Made by a program: the position numbers and the translations under genes. Shown one piece after another: positions 59,887 through 64,000 of a DNA stretch of 64,000 nucleotides (its first letter is position 1; every line of letters starts with the position of its first letter). The notes under the pieces are model-generated. The model saw only the letters and a program-made list of their open reading frames with translations, did no database searches and was not told where the DNA came from. Source of the stretch: Streptomyces sp. NBC_01381 (GTDB lineage Bacteria; Actinomycetota; Actinomycetes; Streptomycetales; Streptomycetaceae). The stretch spans positions 3,224,001 through 3,288,000 of the forward strand of contig NZ_JAPEPI010000002.1 of the NCBI RefSeq assembly GCF_026340305.1, written 5' to 3'.

Positions 59887-61301
59887 GCCGCCTGGCCGAC
59901 CCGCGTCGGCGGCATGAACTCACGCACATACGTCCGCTCCCAGCAGGCGCCCGTCTCGCGCAGCTCCCGCCAGGTCGTGTAGCGGTAGCGGTACAGGCGC
60001 GCCCGGATGTACGCGGGCGGCGCGTCCGGCGGGAACGGGGAGCGGCGCAGCAGCCGCAGGGTGTCCCGGTCGCCGTCCAGGAGCCGCTCCACCAGCGGGC
60101 CGAACCACGGCCGGGCGTAGGCGGGGGAGAGCGCGGCGAACCACATCAACCAGTCGAGCCGCAGATGGTAGGGCGCGAACTGGCGTGGCCAGCGCCGCAC
60201 ATCGCCCGGCTTGCCCTTGAACTCGTACTCCAGCCAACGCGAGTCGTGACGCGGCGTGGTGTCCGCCGTGCCCTCGATCGCGACCTCCATGCGGACGCGG
60301 CTGATGCTGCCGAACGCGCCGTAGGCGTTGACGAGATGGAGCGGGTCGAAGGCGTAGTTCATGATCTGGCGGCGCGAGACGAGGTTCCGCGCCGGGCGGT
60401 AACTCAGGCCGAGGAGCAGCGCGGTCACGGCGATGACCATCACCTCGTACCAGAGCGGGGCGGCGGGCGGATCGGCCGGTGCGCCCACGCCGCCGAAGTC
60501 CAGGACCGACAGGGCGACCACGATCGTGATCCAGTTCAGCCAGCTGAAGTTCCCGGACAGGACCAGCCACAGCTGGGTGGCGATCATCAGGCAGGCCGCG
60601 CCCGTCGCGATCGGCTGCGGCGTGAACAGGAGGACAGGGACGACGAGTTGGGTGAAGTGGTTCGCCGCGACCTCCATCCGGTGGACGGGCTTCGGCAAGT
60701 GATGGAAGAACCAGCTCAGCGGGCCCGGCATCGGCTGGGTCTCGTGGTGGAAGTACAGGCAGGTGAGCTTGCGCCAGCAGGCGTCGCCGCGCATCTTGAT
60801 CAGCCCGGCCCCGAACTCGACACGGAACAGCACCCAGCGCAGCAGGAACAGCACAAGGACCGGGGGAGCGGTCTCGTCGTTGCCGAGGAAGACGGCGAGG
60901 AAGCCCACCTCCAGGAGCAGTGACTCCCAGCCGAAGGCGTACCAGGTCTGCCCCACGTTCACGATCGACAGGTAGAGCACCCAGGGCACGATCCAGAGGA
61001 GCATCCCGCCCCACAGCGGCAGCAGCCCGTCGACCCCCGCGACCAGCGCCGCCGCGCAGCCGCAGCCCGCCCAGCAGACCGCGGCGAAGAAGCGGTCCGA
61101 GTAGTGCAGCTGGAAGAGGCTCGGCGCCTGGCGGAACGGCACCTGCTCCACGTAGCGCGGCACCGGCAGCATGCCGCGCTCCCCGATCAGCGCGCGGAAC
61201 TGCAGTACGGCGCTCAGGAACGCGACGAGGTAGACGGCGGCCAGCGCCCGCTGGAAGACGAGTCGGCCGAGCCAGTACTGATCTGCCGTGAACCACTGCA
61301 C
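59874..61301 (-). CDS. Lipase maturation factor-like membrane protein
   Basis: A 475-residue integral membrane protein with about seven to nine hydrophobic segments. It has the LMF family motifs RWVLFRVEFGAGLIKMRGD, CWRKLTCLYFHHETQPMPGP and a C-terminal RWLEYEFKGKPGDVRRWPRQ. A soluble tail includes YAYRYT-like RARLYRYRYTTWRELRETGA. In animals LMF proteins assist lipase folding in the ER; the bacterial role is unknown. GTG start at 61301. Confidence 0.88.
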   Translation of the reverse strand: MQWFTADQYWLGRLVFQRALAAVYLVAFLSAVLQFRALIGERGMLPVPRYVEQVPFRQAPSLFQLHYSDRFFAAVCWAGCGCAAALVAGVDGLLPLWGGMLLWIVPWVLYLSIVNVGQTWYAFGWESLLLEVGFLAVFLGNDETAPPVLVLFLLRWVLFRVEFGAGLIKMRGDACWRKLTCLYFHHETQPMPGPLSWFFHHLPKPVHRMEVAANHFTQLVVPVLLFTPQPIATGAACLMIATQLWLVLSGNFSWLNWITIVVALSVLDFGGVGAPADPPAAPLWYEVMVIAVTALLLGLSYRPARNLVSRRQIMNYAFDPLHLVNAYGAFGSISRVRMEVAIEGTADTTPRHDSRWLEYEFKGKPGDVRRWPRQFAPYHLRLDWLMWFAALSPAYARPWFGPLVERLLDGDRDTLRLLRRSPFPPDAPPAYIRARLYRYRYTTWRELRETGACWERTYVREFMPPTRVGQAAQRR

Positions 61302-61439
61302 CCGCCCATTTTGCGCCCGAACCGGCGCCTGGCACCCCTCGGCCCGCGCGGACCCGGCGCCCGTCCCTCGGCTTGCGCGTACGTCCCGACGCCCTCACAG
61401 AATGGGTGGAAAGTGGCCGAAAAGAGGCGGGAGAGCAGG

Positions 61440-62564
61440 GTGCGAGTGCCCACCAGGACCTATGCGACGGCCTTCGCGATATCCATGGCCATCGCCGTCG
61501 CGGGATGCTCCGGCGGAGGCGAGAAGAACGCCGCCGACGGCGGGTCCGAGCTGTTCATGCAGCCCGCCGCCGCCGAGGGACCCGACCCCTTCACCGACTC
61601 CACCGCCACGTCCACGGCGACCCCCTCGCCCGTCACCCGTTCGCCGCAGCCCGCACCGAGCGGAACGTCGTCGCCCACGGCCCACCAGGGCGCCCGCTCC
61701 TACTCGGGCAGCACACCGGGCCTCTACGGCGGCACACAGTCCGTCGGCAGCTGCGACGTCGACGCCCAGGTCCGCTTCCTCACCGCCGACCAGAGCAAGG
61801 CCCGCGCCTTCGCCCAGGTGTCGGGCATCTCCCAGGCCGACATCCCCGGCTTCCTGCGCGGCCTGACCCCCGTCGTGCTGCGGGCCGACACCCGCGTCAC
61901 GAACCACGGCTACCGCAGTGGTCAGGCCACCGGCTACCAGTCGGTGCTGCAGACGGGCACCGCCGTCCTCGTCGACAACCGTGGACTGCCGCGTGTGCGG
62001 TGCGCCTGCGGGAACCCGCTGAAGCCGCCCGTCGCGCTGCAGGGCACCCCGAGCCGGCAAGGGCAGCAGTGGCCCGGCTACCGCCCGACGCAGGTGATCG
62101 TCGTGACCCCGGCACCGAAGATCATCACGAACATCACCATCGTGAACATCGTCAACAACACCTGGATCGAGCGGAAGACCGGCGACCACCACGGCGACCA
62201 CGACCACAGGGTGCCCCCGCCGCGCCCGACATCTACGCCTACGCCGAGCACTGCGACCCCGAGCACGCCGACGCCGAGTACGTCGCCCCCCACGCCGAGC
62301 GACTCAGAGAGCAGCGAGCCCCCCACCGACCCGGGCACCACCTCCGCGGACTGCCCGACGCCCAGCCCTGCCACGGGAACAGAGCCGCCCTCCCCGCCCC
62401 CGCCCGGCTGCCCCACCCCCACCTCGGCTACTCCGTCGACGGACGAGCCCAGCACACCCGAGGACGACACCACGCAGCAGGACCCCGGCGACGAGACAGG
62501 ACCCGACGGCCCGTCCCTGCCCGACACCCCGCTGACCAGCGATCCCGGCGCTTTCGAGAGCTGA
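61440..62564 (+). CDS. DUF6777-type secreted lipoprotein
   Basis: A 374-residue exported protein. Signal peptide and lipobox: TYATAFAISMAIAVAGC (Cys about 21). The conserved domain (about 90-240) runs TPGLYGGTQSVGSCDVDAQV, then FLRGLTPVVLRADTRVTNHG and VRCACGNPLKPP, ending NITIVNIVNNTWIER. A C-terminal half of more than 100 residues is Pro/Thr/Ser-rich with TPTPST repeats, as in surface-exposed stalks. The GTG at 61440 has GGGAG six bases upstream. Function unknown; I recall this domain in Streptomyces proteins near regulatory genes. Confidence 0.85.
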   Translation: MRVPTRTYATAFAISMAIAVAGCSGGGEKNAADGGSELFMQPAAAEGPDPFTDSTATSTATPSPVTRSPQPAPSGTSSPTAHQGARSYSGSTPGLYGGTQSVGSCDVDAQVRFLTADQSKARAFAQVSGISQADIPGFLRGLTPVVLRADTRVTNHGYRSGQATGYQSVLQTGTAVLVDNRGLPRVRCACGNPLKPPVALQGTPSRQGQQWPGYRPTQVIVVTPAPKIITNITIVNIVNNTWIERKTGDHHGDHDHRVPPPRPTSTPTPSTATPSTPTPSTSPPTPSDSESSEPPTDPGTTSADCPTPSPATGTEPPSPPPPGCPTPTSATPSTDEPSTPEDDTTQQDPGDETGPDGPSLPDTPLTSDPGAFES

Positions 62565-62606
62565 GCGTGCGCGCTCGGGCCCGACAGCGAAGAATCATGA
62601 AGTGTC

Positions 62607-64000
62607 ATGACGCCCACGTCACTGCCGGACGGCTGGCCAGCGGACCCGCGGCCGATCCTGGCGCTCAACCGGACAGGCTGCTTCGACTGGGACCTCGACA
62701 GCGGTCTGATGCACCTGGACGCCGCGGGCCTGGAGGTCTTCGACCTGCGGGCCGACGAGTACGACGGCCATCCGGCGACCCTGGCCGTGCGGGTCCCGCC
62801 CATCGAGGCGCACCGCCTGGACGCGTACGTCTCGCACGCGCTCAAGGACGGCAGCCGGACCTACGGCATCTACTTCCGCATCCGGCTGCGCGACGGCGGG
62901 CTGCGCTGGACACACACCCAGGGGCACATCGAACGCGACGGGACGGGCCGCCCGCGCCGCATCGTCGGCATCGTCCGCGACGCCACCCAGGAGCTGGGCG
63001 ACAGCACGGCCCGGCGCGAGCGCGCCGACGAGGAGGAGGACCGGCGGCGCCGCACGAGCATCGTGCAGGGCACCACAGCGGCCCTCGCGCACGCCCGTAC
63101 CGTGCGGGACGTCATCGACGTGCTCAAGGACACCCACGGCCTGGCCCACCTGGGCGCGTCGAACCTCGTCATGGGCCTGGTCGAGGCCGGGCGGATCCGT
63201 CTTGTCGCGGAGGGGCCGACGGGCAGCTTCGTGCCGGGCACCAAGTTCAGCCGCGTCGACGAGCCGTATCCGATGAGCGAGGTGGTGCGCACGCTCGCGC
63301 CGCGCTTCATCGAGACGGCCGCCGAGTTCGCGGCCTCGTACCCGGAGCTGTGGCCGCACATCGACAAGCTCGGCATCACCGCGGCCGCCTATCTGCCGTT
63401 GATCGCGCAGGCCAGGCCGATCGGCGTGCTCGGCCTGCTCTACCAGGAGAAGACCGGCTTCACCGAGGAGGAACGCAACGTCCTGGTCGCCCTGGGCAGC
63501 GGCATCGCGCAGAGCCTGCAGCGCGCGATGTTCTACGAGCAGGAGAAGGACCTCGCCCAGGGCCTCCAGCAGGCGATGCTGCCGCGCACCATCCCCGGCG
63601 TCCAGGGCGCCGAGATCGCGGTCCGCTACCGCTCGGCGGCGCTCGGCCGGGACATCGGCGGCGACTGGTACGACGTGATCCCGCTGCCCGGCGGCCGGGT
63701 CGGGGCCGTCATCGGCGACGTACAAGGTCATGACACCCACGCCGCGGCCGTCATGGGTCAGCTGCGCATCGTCCTGCGCGCCTATGCCGCCGAGGGGCAC
63801 ACCCCCGCCACCGTCATGGCCCGCGCATCGGGCTTCCTGCACGAGCTGGACACCGAGCGCTTCGCCACCTGCCTCTACGCCGAGGCCGATCTGTCGACGG
63901 GCGTCGTCCAGCTGGTGCGGGCCGGGCACATCGATCCGCTGCTCCAGCAGACCGACGGGAGCTGCCGCAGGGTGCCGGTCGACGGTGGGCTCCCGCTGGG
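62607..64000 (+). CDS. PAS-GAF-PP2C (RsbU/SpoIIE-like) phosphatase, 3' end outside window
   Basis: 464 codons are visible. A PAS domain (about 15-130, LNRTGCFDWDLDSGLMHLDA to RRIVGIVRDATQEL) is followed by a GAF domain (about 145-310) and the PP2C domain from about 320. The PP2C part has LQQAMLPRTIPGVQGAEIAV, DIGGDWYDVIPLPGGRVGAV and IGDVQGHDTHAAAVMGQLR, with metal-binding Asp residues intact. It likely dephosphorylates an anti-anti-sigma factor in response to a GAF/PAS signal. The remaining PP2C residues, and any kinase domain, lie beyond the window. ATG at 62607; weak ribosome-binding site. Confidence 0.92.
   Translation, partial: MTPTSLPDGWPADPRPILALNRTGCFDWDLDSGLMHLDAAGLEVFDLRADEYDGHPATLAVRVPPIEAHRLDAYVSHALKDGSRTYGIYFRIRLRDGGLRWTHTQGHIERDGTGRPRRIVGIVRDATQELGDSTARRERADEEEDRRRRTSIVQGTTAALAHARTVRDVIDVLKDTHGLAHLGASNLVMGLVEAGRIRLVAEGPTGSFVPGTKFSRVDEPYPMSEVVRTLAPRFIETAAEFAASYPELWPHIDKLGITAAAYLPLIAQARPIGVLGLLYQEKTGFTEEERNVLVALGSGIAQSLQRAMFYEQEKDLAQGLQQAMLPRTIPGVQGAEIAVRYRSAALGRDIGGDWYDVIPLPGGRVGAVIGDVQGHDTHAAAVMGQLRIVLRAYAAEGHTPATVMARASGFLHELDTERFATCLYAEADLSTGVVQLVRAGHIDPLLQQTDGSCRRVPVDGGLPL

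Overview
The window is very GC-rich with almost all third codon positions G or C, frequent GTG starts, LacI/GntR/PucR-controlled sugar loci, an Rpf-type cell-wall enzyme, GlgC with a GT4 glycogen enzyme, SpoIIE-type phosphatases, and intergenic repeats I recognise from Streptomyces. I infer a Streptomyces chromosome. I see no tRNA, rRNA, CRISPR array, prophage or insertion sequence.

Layout. 1-8.8 kb: the 5' part of 6-phosphogluconate dehydrogenase (minus), a deacetylase-type esterase, a secreted Rpf-LysM-M23 cell-wall enzyme, a DMT permease, a methyltransferase pseudogene, a FhuF-like iron-sulfur protein and a GT4/glgC pair for glycogen or maltose-1-phosphate metabolism. 8.8-21 kb: a ribose/galactofuranose-type ABC transporter with a LacI regulator, then a secreted GH2 enzyme and a secreted GH92 alpha-mannosidase. 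Near-identical CAACGTTG operator-like sites lie upstream of all three units. 21-28 kb: a wax-ester/diacylglycerol acyltransferase-like protein, an atypical zinc-ribbon SDR, a GtrA-like protein whose frame runs far into a convergent SDR gene, an orphan 57-residue peptide gene beside a decayed 2OG-Fe(II) oxygenase, and a secreted HExxH metalloprotease. 28.4-41.4 kb: GH20, GH29, a second LacI regulator with a CUT1-type ABC transporter, a GH5-like enzyme and a GH38 alpha-mannosidase. Part of this block lies between two inverted copies of an intergenic repeat. 41.5-51.6 kb: a MarR-GNAT fusion, an amino-acid permease, a TrkA-N membrane protein, a PAS-GAF-PP2C-kinase protein, and PucR and GntR regulators. 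51.8-59.9 kb: a CUT2 sugar transporter and a complete-looking oxidative L-fucose (or related 6-deoxy/aldose) operon lacking only the last hydrolase. 59.9-64 kb: a lipase-maturation-factor-like membrane protein, a DUF6777-type lipoprotein and a second PP2C phosphatase cut by the window end.

How they fit. Secreted GH92, GH20, GH29 and GH2 enzymes, cytoplasmic GH38 and GH5-like enzymes, three sugar ABC transporters and an L-fucose catabolic operon all occur within 52 kb. Together these activities would trim mannose, N-acetylhexosamine and fucose from N-glycan-like oligosaccharides and import and burn the products. No endo-beta-N-acetylglucosaminidase is in the window, so the idea of one glycan-foraging region is an inference. 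The region also carries short tandem repeats, inverted repeats and decayed genes at several gene boundaries.
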